A stretch of DNA of 64,000 nt from Bacillus sp. OV166 (GTDB taxonomy: Bacteria > Bacillota > Bacilli > Bacillales > Cytobacillaceae). The position numbers were made by a program, and so were the translations under genes. Location: the NCBI RefSeq assembly GCF_900177675.1, contig NZ_FXWM01000001.1:3853001-3917000 (forward strand), written 5' to 3'. Positions within the stretch are counted from its first letter, which is position 1. Each line of letters begins with the position of its first letter. Shown piece after piece: positions 37,195 to 45,852 of the stretch. The notes under the pieces were generated by a model. The model was not told where the DNA came from. It did no database searches and saw only the letters and a list, made by a program, of their open reading frames with translations.

Positions 37195-37481
37195 TTAATC
37201 TTTTTCGTTTTCATTCGAAGAATGAAGTGTAATCCAATTTTTTTCTAAATAGGCATACGCAATATCTATATTAATTGGATCATATCTTATTGGAACAACT
37301 TTACCATCATAATTTTGATTATTAAAAAGATTATTCATATAAAACAACCCATTTATTTTTAATCCCTTATTTAACTCAATTCTAGCAGTCCCCTTATGTG
37401 TACTTGGTTACTTGGATAATTAACATTTAAATAATGATTCTTTAATATCCAATTCATTAAGACCTGATGTTTCTTGTACAT
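37195..37481 (-). pseudogene. 3' remnant of a second tnsB gene
   Basis: After a small frameshift near 37410 the frame reads STHKGTARIELNKG ... GKVVPIRYDPINIDIAYAYL, then EKNWITLHS. This matches the C-terminal domain of the intact TnsAB (LPSTRNGYSTVQPGG ... GKKVKVRFEPFDISVAYAFL) but is clearly diverged. It is therefore debris of a related, not identical, Tn7-like element lying upstream of tnsAB. Confidence 0.75.
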
Positions 37482-37800
37482 TTTTATTCCCTCTCCCCTT
37501 TTAAAGATAATTACTCCCACTAACTAAAATAAGGAGTATTTTAAATAAGTATAATTGTAAAGTTGTCTGAATTTTGTCGAATTAAGACAATTTTATTGAA
37601 AAATTTTATATTTTCTCAAGCTCGTTTGTTCACTATTAAGAATAACCTTATCCTAAAATATATCTTTTTGTGAAATATTTTTTAATATTCAAACTTTTTT
37701 TGTTTCATATGTAAATAAAACCAATAAATAGGATTGAAAATAATATATTTATTAGTTAATCTTTAAATAACAGAAAAAATATAAATAGGAATTGATTCTA
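37482..37800. other. AT-rich intergenic region without genes
   Basis: About 320 bases, very AT-rich, between the tnsB remnant and the XRE/HNH gene. No open frame of note, no terminator and no confident promoter; it must contain the promoter for the plus-strand XRE gene. Confidence 0.5.
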
Positions 37801-38271
37801 ATGGATATTAAACTGGGAACATTTATCAGATATCGTCGTAAAGAGCAAAAGAGAACTTTAAAAGATCTAGAAAAAATATCTGGAATCAGTTTTTCCCAAA
37901 TTGGTAAAATTGAACGAGGAGAACATATTCCTTCAAAGGAAACTATTTCAAAAATTGCTAAAGCTCTATTTTGTGACGAGAATGAACTACTACATTTAGC
38001 CGGATATCCGATTCCAAGTAGTAAAAAGTTGAATGATAAAATTGAACCCGATTTACGATACCTAGCACTAATAAAATACAACCGTACTTGTCAAATTTGT
38101 GGTGTAAAAGCTCCGTCAAAAGAGATAGAGGTTGTATTAGTTGATCCTAACGTACCTCTTTATAAAATTACATTGGATGACTTAATAACATTGTGTATAG
38201 ATTGTAATTACTCTAGAAATAAAATAATCAAGGAACAGGGAGTCGAATACGACTTTTTGAAAAACAATTAA
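37801..38271 (+). CDS. XRE-type regulator fused to a degenerate HNH-like zinc domain
   Basis: 156 residues. The first 65 form an XRE/Cro helix-turn-helix (LGTFIRYRRKEQKRTLKDLE ... SFSQIGKIERGEHIPS). The second half has CQIC and CIDC pairs around VVLVDPNVP and DDLITLCIDC, the frame of an HNH endonuclease, but the catalytic His is replaced (VLVDP) and the final His is Asn. It is thus probably a zinc-stabilised binding domain, not a nuclease. ATG at 37801 chosen because TAGGA lies ten bases upstream. Only plus-strand gene in the Tn7-like zone; a likely element-borne repressor. Confidence 0.75.
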   Translation: MDIKLGTFIRYRRKEQKRTLKDLEKISGISFSQIGKIERGEHIPSKETISKIAKALFCDENELLHLAGYPIPSSKKLNDKIEPDLRYLALIKYNRTCQICGVKAPSKEIEVVLVDPNVPLYKITLDDLITLCIDCNYSRNKIIKEQGVEYDFLKNN

Positions 38272-38362
38272 CAAATTACTTAAAGTACCTACAAATTAAA
38301 TGCGGAGCTCTAGGGTGTTAAATTTACTAAAATTATTGAATTTTCACCTATATACAAAAAGA

Positions 38363-39654
38363 TTAAATCTTGTCATAATCCATTCTTAAATCCTTATACT
38401 TTTGATGTACTGTAGGAATAAGGAGAACGTGGCTTCCAACCATATCCTTCATCTTATTGTAAGTAGGATACTGACCTTCTTTAAGTAGATAAAAAAACGT
38501 ATCCTCTATCTTTTTTTCTAAAGAGTTAAATCTTTCTTTACGGCCTTTTGCCTGTTCTTTTTTATAAAGTTCTACTATAAATTTACTTTCTGACGGAAAA
38601 TAATGTTTTAATAGTGCGTCTGAACATCCAAACATCTCTCCAATGCTTTTTAGTGTAACAATACTTTCTGTATCAATTATGTTATCCAACACTTCTTTTA
38701 GCTTATTTTGATCAATGTTTTTTTTCTCTTTGCTATCTCTCATTAATAAATCTATATCCGGTCTATAAATTAATGGAATTTCTTCATTCTGCACGGTAAA
38801 GTATTGTTCTATTGTTAAATTAAAAAATATACAAATATTAACCAATACATTTAAAGGCGGCATACTTTTACCCGTTTGCCAATTATTGTAGGTCTTCCAA
38901 TTATACCCCAATTCTAAAGCTGCTTTAGCTTTATGGCCATTAAATACTTTTTCTATTATATAATTAAGACTTTCCATAAAGTTCTTAGTCGTAACGGGAA
39001 CTTTTTCGTATTGTTCACTCCATTTTAACAATTCAATTACAAATTGTGACTGTTTTTGATAAAGTACATTTTCATATTCATCAACACACCCCTCACCTAA
39101 CCAGGCAAAACAAATTGAACAGTATCCGGGAATTGTCTGTGCAGAAATTATATGATTCTGATTCTTACAATTCCAACAAATATCAGACAAAAGGGTATTA
39201 TGTTTTGGACAAATTTTAACCAATTTAATATTCCATATTAATGGGTCATATACTTCATCATTTAATGACATTTCCTTGATGCATTCAGTACACCAAACTT
39301 TGTTTTCACGAAATAAATGCCGGTTTGAAATTAAATCTTTAAATTTGAACATAGTTGTATGTGTTATATCATTTCTAGTGGTCAACATACTGATTACGTC
39401 AATGAAGGCTTTTGCCATATTTCCTGTCCCATTCATCGCAAATGAAAAAGAGTAAAATTTGTCTTCGAATCTTTTTACAATTTCAGGATAATCATTTATT
39501 ATTAAAGGACTGATTTTTTTTTTAATAGTATTTTTGGATAAATGCAATGATAATTCGAAAGTCTTGCAACATAACTACTCAATGATTCAATATAAGGTGT
39601 TCCTTTACCTAGAGGGGCAGGGTTATATAATTCACTTCTATTTTTTATAGTCAT
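38363..39654 (-). pseudogene. tniQ: Second tniQ gene, split by an A10 run (frameshift or slippage)
   Basis: The N-terminal frame from ATG 39654 reads MTIKNRSELYNPAPLGKG then the TniQ motif TPYIESLSSYVARL, and would stop early after LLKKKSVL. The long C-terminal frame (394 residues from 39547) has the zinc region with WCTEC, CPKH, CWNC and CSIC and a Lys-rich end. One extra A, or a -1 slip, in the run of ten As at 39514-39523 joins both frames into a 430-residue TniQ. Either a recent inactivating deletion or expression by polymerase/ribosome slippage. Confidence 0.85.
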
Positions 39655-40220
39655 TAATTTCTTTATACCTCTTTCAAGCTAGTGGTCAGAAACTTTTATT
39701 TACATATATTGTTTACGGAATTTTCAGAAACTATACATAATTTGATAACCACTTTTCTTCCCAACAGAAAAATTGAAATTAAAAGTCTGATTAACTGTTT
39801 CTGATAGTACTGTAGCTTTTGAGGATTTTTTTCAATTTTTCGAGTTTGCCTCTGCACACCAACCCAATAATTTTGAAGTATAGTGAAGGTAAAATTAATA
39901 AAGCATAAATTGCACACATTTAAGTAGTTCCTAATGTGTAGAAAATAAAATAAAAAATCAGTTTGAATTGGAAAGAAAAAACAAGTAAAAATAACAATTT
40001 AATTAACTCGCTTGGTCCCCAAGCGTGTTAAACTGAGCCAAAATTGGTCCATACTTTTTATTTGTCCTATAAAATTCATAAAAATAACAAAAGATTTATT
40101 GTAATCGTATAAACAATGTGATCAAGCTGGAACCATTGTTTTACTTCATAGGTTAACAAAACTTTAATTGTAGTCTTAAATTCTGATTGTTAAATTTCTA
40201 ATATGTTTTGGCAAAACCAT
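39655..40220. other. Gene-free stretch with a palindromic hairpin
   Basis: No credible coding sequence. The only clear structure is CGCTTGG-TCC-CCAAGCG at 40009-40025, flanked by TAAC and GTTA that can lengthen the stem with one mismatch. No U-run follows. Probably the decayed border between the transposon debris and the cassette array. Confidence 0.5.
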
Positions 40221-40408
40221 TCACTTTCTGCCAAAAACGTAATACATTGCTGTTTGCCAAGAATTCATACTAACAAACTGATAACTATAAGCTGAATCAA
40301 TTAATTGAGCCCTCACTCCTTCACTTCCTGTTTCTTTATATACAAGTTCTAAACTGTATCGAATGTTTGCTAATTCGTCGGCAGCGTATGTAAAGCCCTT
40401 ATTCCCCA
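40221..40408 (-). pseudogene. C-terminal remnant of an unidentified gene
   Basis: Open frame of about 60 codons without a start reads NKGFTYAADELANIRYSLEL, later AQLIDSAYSYQF, and ends TAMYYVFGRK. Coherent amino-acid composition argues for former coding sequence. It begins abruptly next to a T-rich tract near 40440. Family not recognised. Confidence 0.45.
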
Positions 40409-40507
40409 GTGGTAGGAGAGAGCCTGACCTTCTTTTTTTTCAGTTTATAATTTCCTTGATTGACAATTCATTTTATTCCACGTAGAACAATCACATCCCG
40501 ATAATTT

Positions 40508-40666
40508 CTATATTAATTTCTGAATAGATTGAAACAATGTTTGATTTGTCTCATTTAGTTCGAGATCCTTTCGGGAGTATGATCGTAAAACGGTCGTTGA
40601 TTTTCTTTTAATACGGTCAATTTTCAAATTTTCCAATTCTTCTTGAGTGTATTCTTCTCTATACAT
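40508..40666 (-). CDS. 52-residue hypothetical ORF
   Basis: MYREEYTQEELENLKIDRIK to IQKLI, highly charged and helical. No ribosome site precedes it and it overlaps the start of the plus-strand remnant, so it is more likely a gene fragment than an expressed peptide. Not recognised. Confidence 0.35.
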   Translation of the reverse strand: MYREEYTQEELENLKIDRIKRKSTTVLRSYSRKDLELNETNQTLFQSIQKLI

Positions 40667-40675
40667 TATTTCAAG

Positions 40676-41016
40676 GAAGTGGTTGTTGGTAAAGCTGCCA
40701 GCAATGACCCAAACCTTAACAAATCAACAAAGCCAGAATTATATAATGTTTACAGTCTTGACATAAAAAATATTGGTGACAAAGATAATAAAATGGTTAG
40801 AGTTGAAGCATATAGGGATGAACCTAATTCAACAACACAATTCGAATTATTCACTGTTGATTATGAACACGATAATTTGAATCCATCATTTCAGCATCAA
40901 AACTTTCCTTTATATACTAAGGCAACTGAGTTAAAGGTAATTGTCACTTGGACAAAGAAAAGCGAAAAAATGACAATTCACGAAAGTACAGGGAACAATT
41001 TGTTTTTCAACAATAA
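40676..41016 (+). pseudogene. Remnant of a secreted-protein gene with frameshift
   Basis: Frame reading KPELYNVYSLDIKNIGDKDN, then VEAYRDEPNSTTQFELFTVD and LYTKATELKVIVTWTKKSEK, a beta-rich domain. Near 40975 a small deletion shifts the frame; the alternative frame ends naturally KYREQFVFQQ with a stop at 41014. No proper start. Followed by its own terminator, so it was once an independent plus-strand gene. Confidence 0.6.
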
Positions 41017-41026
41017 ATCCGTTTCT

Positions 41027-41051
41027 AGAAGGGATTTTTCCCTTCTTTTTT
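41027..41051 (+). terminator. Terminator of the plus-strand remnant
   Basis: AGAAGGGA / TCCCTTCT stem, four-base loop, then TTTTT. Confidence 0.85.
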
Positions 41052-41092
41052 GTTGCAAATTTTTGTTCAAATGCAAAATTAATGAAATTTTT

Positions 41093-41187
41093 CTTATTGA
41101 ACTAATGATTGCCGTTAGCAAAACGACAAAAAAGGACTCGCCGCAGCGATCCCCGTCTTTTACTCTTGGACCTGTTCGTTGAAGAAC
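41093..41187. repeat. Cassette repeat copy 1 (degenerate)
   Basis: Left box CTAATG..TGCCGTTAG, central CCGCAGCGATC hairpin, right box decayed to CCTGTTCG. Leftmost recognisable copy, marking the array end. Confidence 0.6.
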
Positions 41188-41325
41188 GTTAATTCATTGA
41201 CCTTGCAATTTCTAACATTTTTTCTTTAGGTACCCTTGAACTATTCATTTCTACATAAGTACCATCTTGTACCCAATTAAGTAGGCGATGCTTTGGTCAA
41301 ACTTCTTCATTTCATACTCGTCGAT

Positions 41326-41447
41326 TTACGTTTTTTTTTGCCGTTGCTGATCCTTAAACATCTCGCGTGTCATTGCAAATGCTCCCTGCATAAATGAAGC
41401 GGCTGCCATTTAATTTTACCGCGGTCGCGTATTACAATTTCGGTCAT
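41326..41447 (-). pseudogene. YolD-like gene, truncated and frameshifted
   Basis: Reads VIRDRGKIKW, the YolD N-terminal signature shared with the intact copy at 58498, then shifts frame to AASFMQGAFAMTREMFKDQQ and ends after a run of As. GAGGTG lies at the start. A LexA box precedes it at 41468. Confidence 0.75.
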
Positions 41448-41467
41448 CACCTCATAATCATCATATA

Positions 41468-41481
41468 CGAACATAAGTTCT
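41468..41481. promoter_or_regulatory. LexA (DinR) box
   Basis: CGAACATAAGTTCT fits the Gram-positive SOS operator CGAAC-N4-GTTCN; it lies just upstream of the YolD-like pseudogene. Confidence 0.65.
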
Positions 41482-41494
41482 GTATGAACGAAAA

Positions 41495-41562
41495 TAAAAA
41501 AGGACCATTATAGGTCCTAGCACCTCTTTCTTATTCAAGTAAAGCACCCGTTAGTGAAAGAA
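41495..41562. repeat. Cassette repeat copy 2
   Basis: AGGACC hairpin on the left and the conserved ATTCAAGTAAAGCACCCGTTAG-type right part. Ends 45 bases from the stop of the next minus-strand gene. Confidence 0.75.
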
Positions 41563-41607
41563 CAAAAATTAAATATTATAGTTTTTTTGCCACTTACCTT
41601 CTCCCAT

Positions 41608-42141
41608 TTAGTGTAGATTTGAAGAAAAGGATTTTTCAAACCATTTATTATACTCTTCTAATACTTCCTTCTCTATTGATAATACTAATGATTCCGCTTG
41701 TTCGATTACGTCTTTAATTAAAATGTTATTAGTCTCTCTTATTTCGAAGGAAAATAGAATACTAAGAGTGGATTCACTATTTTCGTATTCCTCTAATTTT
41801 AAATCATCCTTTTTAGAAATGATTTTTGCCTCTAAATCCATATATTCTCTAATATACAAACCAAACTCCTCATCTCCCTCTATTTCTATCAAGGAGGATG
41901 ATAACCTTCGCCCAAATTCGATTCGGATACCCTTATTGACTTTTTGATAATGAATATAGGTATCAACTATTAATGATGAATCAATTACAGGATAACCATC
42001 ATCTGTTATATCATCATAAGTTTCAAAACTATCTCCTAAATGAAGATCGCTTACTTTAATGGGAAAAATATCCGATTTAAGGATATAACATACAGGATCT
42101 GGCATATAAACTATGTTTTTTAACAATATCGTATGTGTCAT
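41608..42141 (-). CDS. Hypothetical protein
   Basis: 177 residues, acidic, no membrane segment. A beta-rich N-terminal part (residues 1-80, with DLHLGDSFETYDDITDDGYP) is followed by a long charged helical part (VIEQAESLVLSIEKEVLEEY). Ribosome site GGTGATA precedes the ATG. No family recognised. First intact cassette gene from the left. Confidence 0.65.
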   Translation of the reverse strand: MTHTILLKNIVYMPDPVCYILKSDIFPIKVSDLHLGDSFETYDDITDDGYPVIDSSLIVDTYIHYQKVNKGIRIEFGRRLSSSLIEIEGDEEFGLYIREYMDLEAKIISKKDDLKLEEYENSESTLSILFSFEIRETNNILIKDVIEQAESLVLSIEKEVLEEYNKWFEKSFSSNLH

Positions 42142-42398
42142 TTTAATATCACCTTTTTATTTAAATTTTCCAGGTTTTTATCCTTTAAGATTATATCTCC
42201 TAATAAAATAAAAAACCCTCTAAATTTGTTTTAACAAATAAAAAAAAGATACCTTTATGAGGTGCCGCCTATTTTTTAAATTATAGCTTGAAAATTTATT
42301 AATTAAACTAACTTATACAAAGATTATTTTGGATATTTGAACACCGACACGATGCTGCTAAATAACCTTGTTGAAAAGAGAATTTCCTTTGCCTCATT
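42142..42398. other. Intergenic stretch, no gene seen
   Basis: AT-rich; contains a possible weak hairpin near 42240-42275 and leads into repeat copy 3. No open frame or clear promoter. Confidence 0.5.
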
Positions 42399-42464
42399 GT
42401 CCTGCCTAATCAGTGAAAAAGCGACTGTTCTTATTGAACAATCGTACCCGTTAGTTCAACAAGA
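42399..42464. repeat. Cassette repeat copy 3
   Basis: Left box decayed (CCTGCCTAAT), central GCGACTG ... CAATCGT hairpin, right CCCGTTAGTTCAACAAG. Ends directly at the hydrolase stop. Confidence 0.8.
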
Positions 42465-42465
42465 G

Positions 42466-43110
42466 TTATTCTTTTAAGAATTCACCTAAACTTCTCATTA
42501 CCTCTTCCAAAGCTTTGATGGACATTAAGGTATCAAATGGTTCCATATCTAATGAGTGATTAGCGTTAGACACTTTTTGGATTTTTATGTTTGTTTTATT
42601 TTCAATTGATTGGATTTTATCAGGGATGTAGTGAGGGTCTTTTTCTCCGATAGTAATAAATGCTGAATGATTACTGGTTAATAACGTCTCAAAAATTGAA
42701 TCAAATTTTAATAAGGGTGTAAGCAGAATCATTTTGGAATTCATAAACATATTATTTTTCATAAATTCATTGATAATAGGGATTGTACCAAGTGATTTAC
42801 CTAAAAATAACTTTTCTTCATATTGATTATTTGCAAGTATCTCGGTAACGATGGGGTTTACCTCATTAGATATAATCGTTGTTATTTCTTCAAGGGGCAG
42901 CTTAAATATATTCTGTCCGTAAGAGTAATGAATGTGAACAACATCATAGTTATTCTGAAGCATTGTCATTGTTGAATAATAAAGTATAGGTTTCTCATAT
43001 GTGTAACCCATCCCAGAAAACATAAAGCAAACAATTTTGTTTTCATTTTCGATATGTGTGTATGGAACTTCTTTTGCATTAATAACTGCTGTTCTTTGAT
43101 TTACCTTCAT
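42466..43110 (-). CDS. Alpha/beta-hydrolase-like protein
   Basis: 214 residues. The nucleophile elbow GKSLGT, an Asp in GEKDPHY and a His in NANHSLD follow in the order and spacing of a Ser-Asp-His hydrolase. Small size and no lid suggest a dienelactone-hydrolase-like or esterase activity. GGGGGA before the ATG at 43110 decides the start; an upstream frame adds 27 unlikely residues. Confidence 0.75.
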   Translation of the reverse strand: MKVNQRTAVINAKEVPYTHIENENKIVCFMFSGMGYTYEKPILYYSTMTMLQNNYDVVHIHYSYGQNIFKLPLEEITTIISNEVNPIVTEILANNQYEEKLFLGKSLGTIPIINEFMKNNMFMNSKMILLTPLLKFDSIFETLLTSNHSAFITIGEKDPHYIPDKIQSIENKTNIKIQKVSNANHSLDMEPFDTLMSIKALEEVMRSLGEFLKE

Positions 43111-43182
43111 ACTAATTCCCCCTAAGCATACTACTTTTATTCTAATACTAAATTGCTGAATATGAGAAATCAAAATGAAGTT

Positions 43183-43277
43183 CTTGTTCAACTAACCTGC
43201 CACGTTAGCACAATAAGAAAAAGCTGCGGCAACGGCAGCCCCGTTCTTCAACTCTTGCCCCCGTTAGCCTAATAAGA
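43183..43277. repeat. Cassette repeat copy 4 (complete)
   Basis: CAACTAACCTGCCACGTTAG, A-rich spacer, GCTGCGGC ... GGCAGC hairpin, CTCTTGCCCCCGTTAG. Follows the 43291-43602 gene. Confidence 0.9.
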
Positions 43278-43290
43278 CTTTAACCCTTTA

Positions 43291-43602
43291 TTATAAATAA
43301 TTGTCTAGTTCCCTTACTTTTTCTTGAATATCAAATACATATTCATTTTTAGAGAACCCGTATTAATCTCCCTGAACAGTTTTAATAATAAGTATATCAA
43401 AAGGAATTAGACGGCTTACTACAACTTCCTTTGGTTCATTAACAAATCCAGGGTTTGTAAAAAGTAAAATTATGCGGACAAACCAATTGCGTTTCTTTTT
43501 CTCTGTATATGTTCTTTTTAGCTGTTCAGTTGTGATTTCATAACTTTTAATATCAGATAATGGGATTCTTTTTGAACCTATCTCAATAAAGTCTTTTTCC
43601 AT
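43291..43602 (-). pseudogene. Hypothetical gene with internal stop
   Basis: The frame encodes 79 residues (MEKDFIEIGSKRIPLSDIKS ... IIKTVQGD) to a TAA at 43363-43365, then continues in the same frame as YGFSKNEYVFDIQEKVRELD to a natural stop at 43291 near the repeat. A single base change (for example GAA to TAA) explains this. Possible single membrane-associated segment WFVRIILLFTNPG. Function unknown. Confidence 0.65.
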
Positions 43603-43680
43603 TTAAGCAAGACCTCACAATCATTTTATTACTCTCAATATATATAAGTATTCTCATCTTTTATAACATTTTATCTTCTT

Positions 43681-43752
43681 ATACTAAACTGACGCGTTAG
43701 CTGAACAAAAAAACTGATGCCTAAAGCATCGTGCCCGTTAATTAAAAGAAGC
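43681..43752. repeat. Cassette repeat copy 5
   Basis: ACTAAACTGACGCGTTAG, then GATGC ... GCATCGTGCCCGTTA hairpin/right box. Ends 11 bases from the next stop. Confidence 0.85.
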
Positions 43753-43763
43753 AAGAAGTAGAT

Positions 43764-44048
43764 CTACGAAAAATAGACCCATAAAGCGAATACACCGATT
43801 ATTACAGGAATAAGTGATAACAATATAAGAATTATTTTTGTAATAATGTACGATTTACTCGCAATTTTGTGAAAAAGAATCATATCCTGTTCTGCCCAAG
43901 AAGCATAGGTATCATTTCTTATCCATTTCCACTTCTTAACTTCCTTCCAATGCTCCTCTTCCGTATATTTTAACAAGACCCATATGAAAAAGATTATTCC
44001 TGGAATTAGAAACAACAATCCAATAACCAAAGCATCCATTTTCCTCAA
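43764..44048 (-). CDS. Two-helix membrane protein
   Basis: 94 residues. Hydrophobic helices at about 8-27 and 67-92 flank a Trp-rich polar middle (EEEHWKEVKKWKWIRND). Membrane location is likely; no family recognised. Confidence 0.65.
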   Translation of the reverse strand: MRKMDALVIGLLFLIPGIIFFIWVLLKYTEEEHWKEVKKWKWIRNDTYASWAEQDMILFHKIASKSYIITKIILILLSLIPVIIGVFALWVYFS

Positions 44049-44103
44049 TTCCTTCTTATAATTTCACTTTTCTATACGTTTTCCAATCCAATAATGTTTC
44101 AAT

Positions 44104-44183
44104 TCTTCTTCAACTAAACTGCATAGTTAGTTGAACAAGATAATATAAACTAATAAAAATAATCCCTCTAATAAAGAGGGATT
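44104..44183. repeat. Cassette repeat copy 6 (left half plus separate hairpin)
   Basis: CAACTAAACTGCATAGTTAGTTGAACAAG followed by an AATCCCTCT / AGAGGGATT hairpin; no right GTTAG box. Confidence 0.7.
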
Positions 44184-44576
44184 AAAATGACAAATTCCTA
44201 TTATCCTCAATATTTCTCCAATCTTGTTTTTCGACTTCCTTTACCATTTCTGTGATATCCTGATCTCCGCTAATAATGACCTTTTCTAAAACAACCTCAA
44301 ATGGATGCTCTTTCTTAATCCACTACCAAAAATCATAATCCACTTTTTCAGGATTATGTCTTCTAATGGAAATGTTCCAGCTCTTGAGATTTTATTATCA
44401 TATGATATGTAGTGTATCTGTATTGGCACATTCATCTTCAACTTCCTTATTTTATTCTTCATTAGTTTTTTGCTCCGTCTTTTCCTTTCACGATAAAAAG
44501 TATACCCATAGCGATCTACGGTTACCTCTAATTCTTTTCCTTCCTGCAACTCTTGATTTAATCTAATCAATGCCAT
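44182..44576 (-). pseudogene. Hypothetical gene with frameshift and stop
   Basis: The first frame encodes 96 residues starting MALIRLNQELQEGKELEV with a basic stretch (FYRERKRRSKKLMKNKIRK). After SRAGTFPLEDI the reading shifts; the other frame gives EKVDYDFW, a TAG at 44323-44325, then WIKKEHPFEVVLEKVIISGD to a stop at 44182. So two lesions break a protein of about 130 residues. Third gene behind the LexA box at 45115. Confidence 0.65.
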
Positions 44577-44603
44577 TTCTTTGATTAGAAAGCCTGTACA
44601 GGC

Positions 44604-44810
44604 CTATTTACAACCTCTTGAACCCTTTTTTATTTCTTTCTTTCCACTCATACATTTCTCACTCAACTCCCTAATAAAAGCGATTTCCGGACCAGTTTTT
44701 GGAGGATATATAATATCTCTGTCTTTACCTTTATAAAAAAACATTTCGGCGTTATTGAAGAGCTTATCAAAATCGAAATCATTAATGTTTAAATCATCTT
44801 CTTTTTTCAT
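44604..44810 (-). CDS. 68-residue hypothetical protein
   Basis: Acidic N-terminus (MKKEDDLNINDFDFDKLF) and basic Lys/Gly-rich C-terminus. Soluble. Lies between the 63-residue gene and the broken gene on the same strand with short spacers and no repeat between, so these three form one transcript. Not recognised. Confidence 0.6.
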   Translation of the reverse strand: MKKEDDLNINDFDFDKLFNNAEMFFYKGKDRDIIYPPKTGPEIAFIRELSEKCMSGKKEIKKGSRGCK

Positions 44811-44847
44811 CTCTTTTTCCTTTCTGGATATTAAATATCACCTTTTC

Positions 44848-45039
44848 CTATGTTTTCACGTTACCGGTCTTTTCTGATACTTTGATATAAATAGAGGTTA
44901 TTTCTCTCAGTATCAAATCCTTCTCCATCATTCGGTTAATAAGTTGGCTTTTAAACAGCTGCTGTCCTTCCTGAAAACCAATACGATAGCCCTCCTGGTA
45001 AGTATTTGAATCTTTTTTCTTTGAATCCACCTTTAACAC
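44848..45039 (-). CDS. 63-residue hypothetical protein
   Basis: Charged helical peptide with YQEGYRIGFQEGQQLFKSQL, a pattern seen in small proteins that resemble the ends of transposase/nuclease family proteins, but too short to assign. Preceded by GGGAGG and the LexA box. First gene of a three-gene unit. Confidence 0.6.
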   Translation of the reverse strand: MLKVDSKKKDSNTYQEGYRIGFQEGQQLFKSQLINRMMEKDLILREITSIYIKVSEKTGNVKT

Positions 45040-45114
45040 CTCCCAAGAAAAAATTTAAAAATGTTATATCTTCTCGCTCCAAGTTAATCGGAATTTATTC
45101 AAAGTATAACAAAA

Positions 45115-45128
45115 CGAACACTTGTTCT
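45115..45128 (-). promoter_or_regulatory. LexA (DinR) box
   Basis: CGAACACTTGTTCT, a CGAAC-N4-GTTC operator, overlapping the probable promoter (TTATACT about ten bases downstream on the minus strand) of the three-gene unit 45039-44182. Confidence 0.65.
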
Positions 45129-45303
45129 AATATTATAATACCCTAAAATATTCCAAGTAAACCATAAACTTGTCCATATAAAAAAACTTTCAAAGAAAAT
45201 CAACAGTGTTTTTTTAACTGTGACTAATGTAATTTACAGCAAAAATAATATGTCGCAGTAAACCCTTTGGATTGTTGTGGTAAAGTGTCTTAGTCTTTTC
45301 CAT

Positions 45304-45343
45304 AAAAAAAATAGGGATAAATCCCAATTAAAGATTCATCCCT
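45304..45343 (-). terminator. Terminator downstream of the 47-residue gene
   Basis: AGGGAT / ATCCCT stem with a long loop, followed by ATTTTTTTT on the minus strand. The surrounding 45129-45389 stretch has no gene. Confidence 0.6.
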
Positions 45344-45389
45344 TAAGATATATTGTGCAACACCATATTTCAACCTATTCTATTGATTT

Positions 45390-45467
45390 ACTTATTAGCC
45401 CAGTCCAGGAATAATGTTTACTAATACCAGCTCTTTAAGGAACTATTGCCCCCTTAGTTGAAGAAGG
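45390..45467. repeat. Cassette repeat copy 7 (degenerate)
   Basis: Only the right part CCCCCTTAGTTGAAGAAG and traces of the left part (ACTATTGCC) remain. Ends six bases from the next stop. Confidence 0.55.
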
Positions 45468-45472
45468 AAATA

Positions 45473-45616
45473 TTAATTTTTATTATTATTTGCTAATTCT
45501 TCACGTAATTTTTTTATTTCTTCTGTTTGGTTCAAGATATTATTATTCACTTTTCTTAAGGCATCATATAACGCAAAAATACCAGCAAATATTAAAAAAC
45601 CAACTAGTAAATCCAT
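45473..45616 (-). CDS. 47-residue single-pass membrane peptide
   Basis: MDLLVGFLIFAGIFALYDAL is a transmembrane helix, followed by a helical coiled-coil-like tail (LNQTEEIKKLREELANNN). GGTGTGGGA precedes the ATG. The layout resembles small bacteriocin-immunity or holin-like membrane peptides, without proof. Confidence 0.6.
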   Translation of the reverse strand: MDLLVGFLIFAGIFALYDALRKVNNNILNQTEEIKKLREELANNNKN

Positions 45617-45690
45617 TCCCACACCTTCTTCATTTAATATATTAAATTAATAATAATCCAATTTGGATATTTTTGTAATACTTAATTGGT

Positions 45691-45785
45691 CTTAATTAAA
45701 CTAACCTGCCCGTTAGCGGAACAAGAAAAAAAGGATCGCCGAAGCGGTCCCATATTTAACTCTTGCACCCGTTAGTTCAATAAGC
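45691..45785. repeat. Cassette repeat copy 8 (complete)
   Basis: TTAAACTAACCTGCCCGTTAG, GGATCGCC ... GGCGGTCC-type hairpin, TTTAACTCTTGCACCCGTTAG. Lies 5' of the plus-strand DUF3888 gene. Confidence 0.92.
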
Positions 45786-45852
45786 ACATACCTTATTAGG
45801 AAAAGGTAACAATACAATTAATTAGATTAAAACGTACAGAGGTGTATTTAAA

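Larger units (their letters stand above)
31198..39654. mobile_element. Tn7-like transposon region (left end at 31198; right end unresolved)
   Basis: Contains a leftward operon tnsAB-tnsC-tniQ, a divergent XRE/HNH gene, a remnant of another tnsB and a second, frameshifted tniQ. The left boundary is supported by the TGTGG terminus that interrupts the PfkB gene and by nearby repeated ATTGCC motifs. The right boundary given is only the last transposition gene seen; a matching ...CCACA end with the five-base duplication CAATC was looked for and not found, so the element may extend further or be deleted. Confidence 0.6.

Noticed and set aside
31198..39654. CRISPR-associated transposon (CAST)
   Set aside because: No Cas12k, Cascade or CRISPR repeats near the TnsAB/TnsC/TniQ genes.
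39696..39917. 73-codon minus-strand ORF
   Set aside because: No ribosome site, unlikely composition, no context.
40643..41182. Continuous 179-codon plus-strand gene
   Set aside because: Only its middle is protein-like; the end is out of frame with the natural terminus KYREQFVFQQ and runs through a terminator and a repeat, so it is listed as a remnant.
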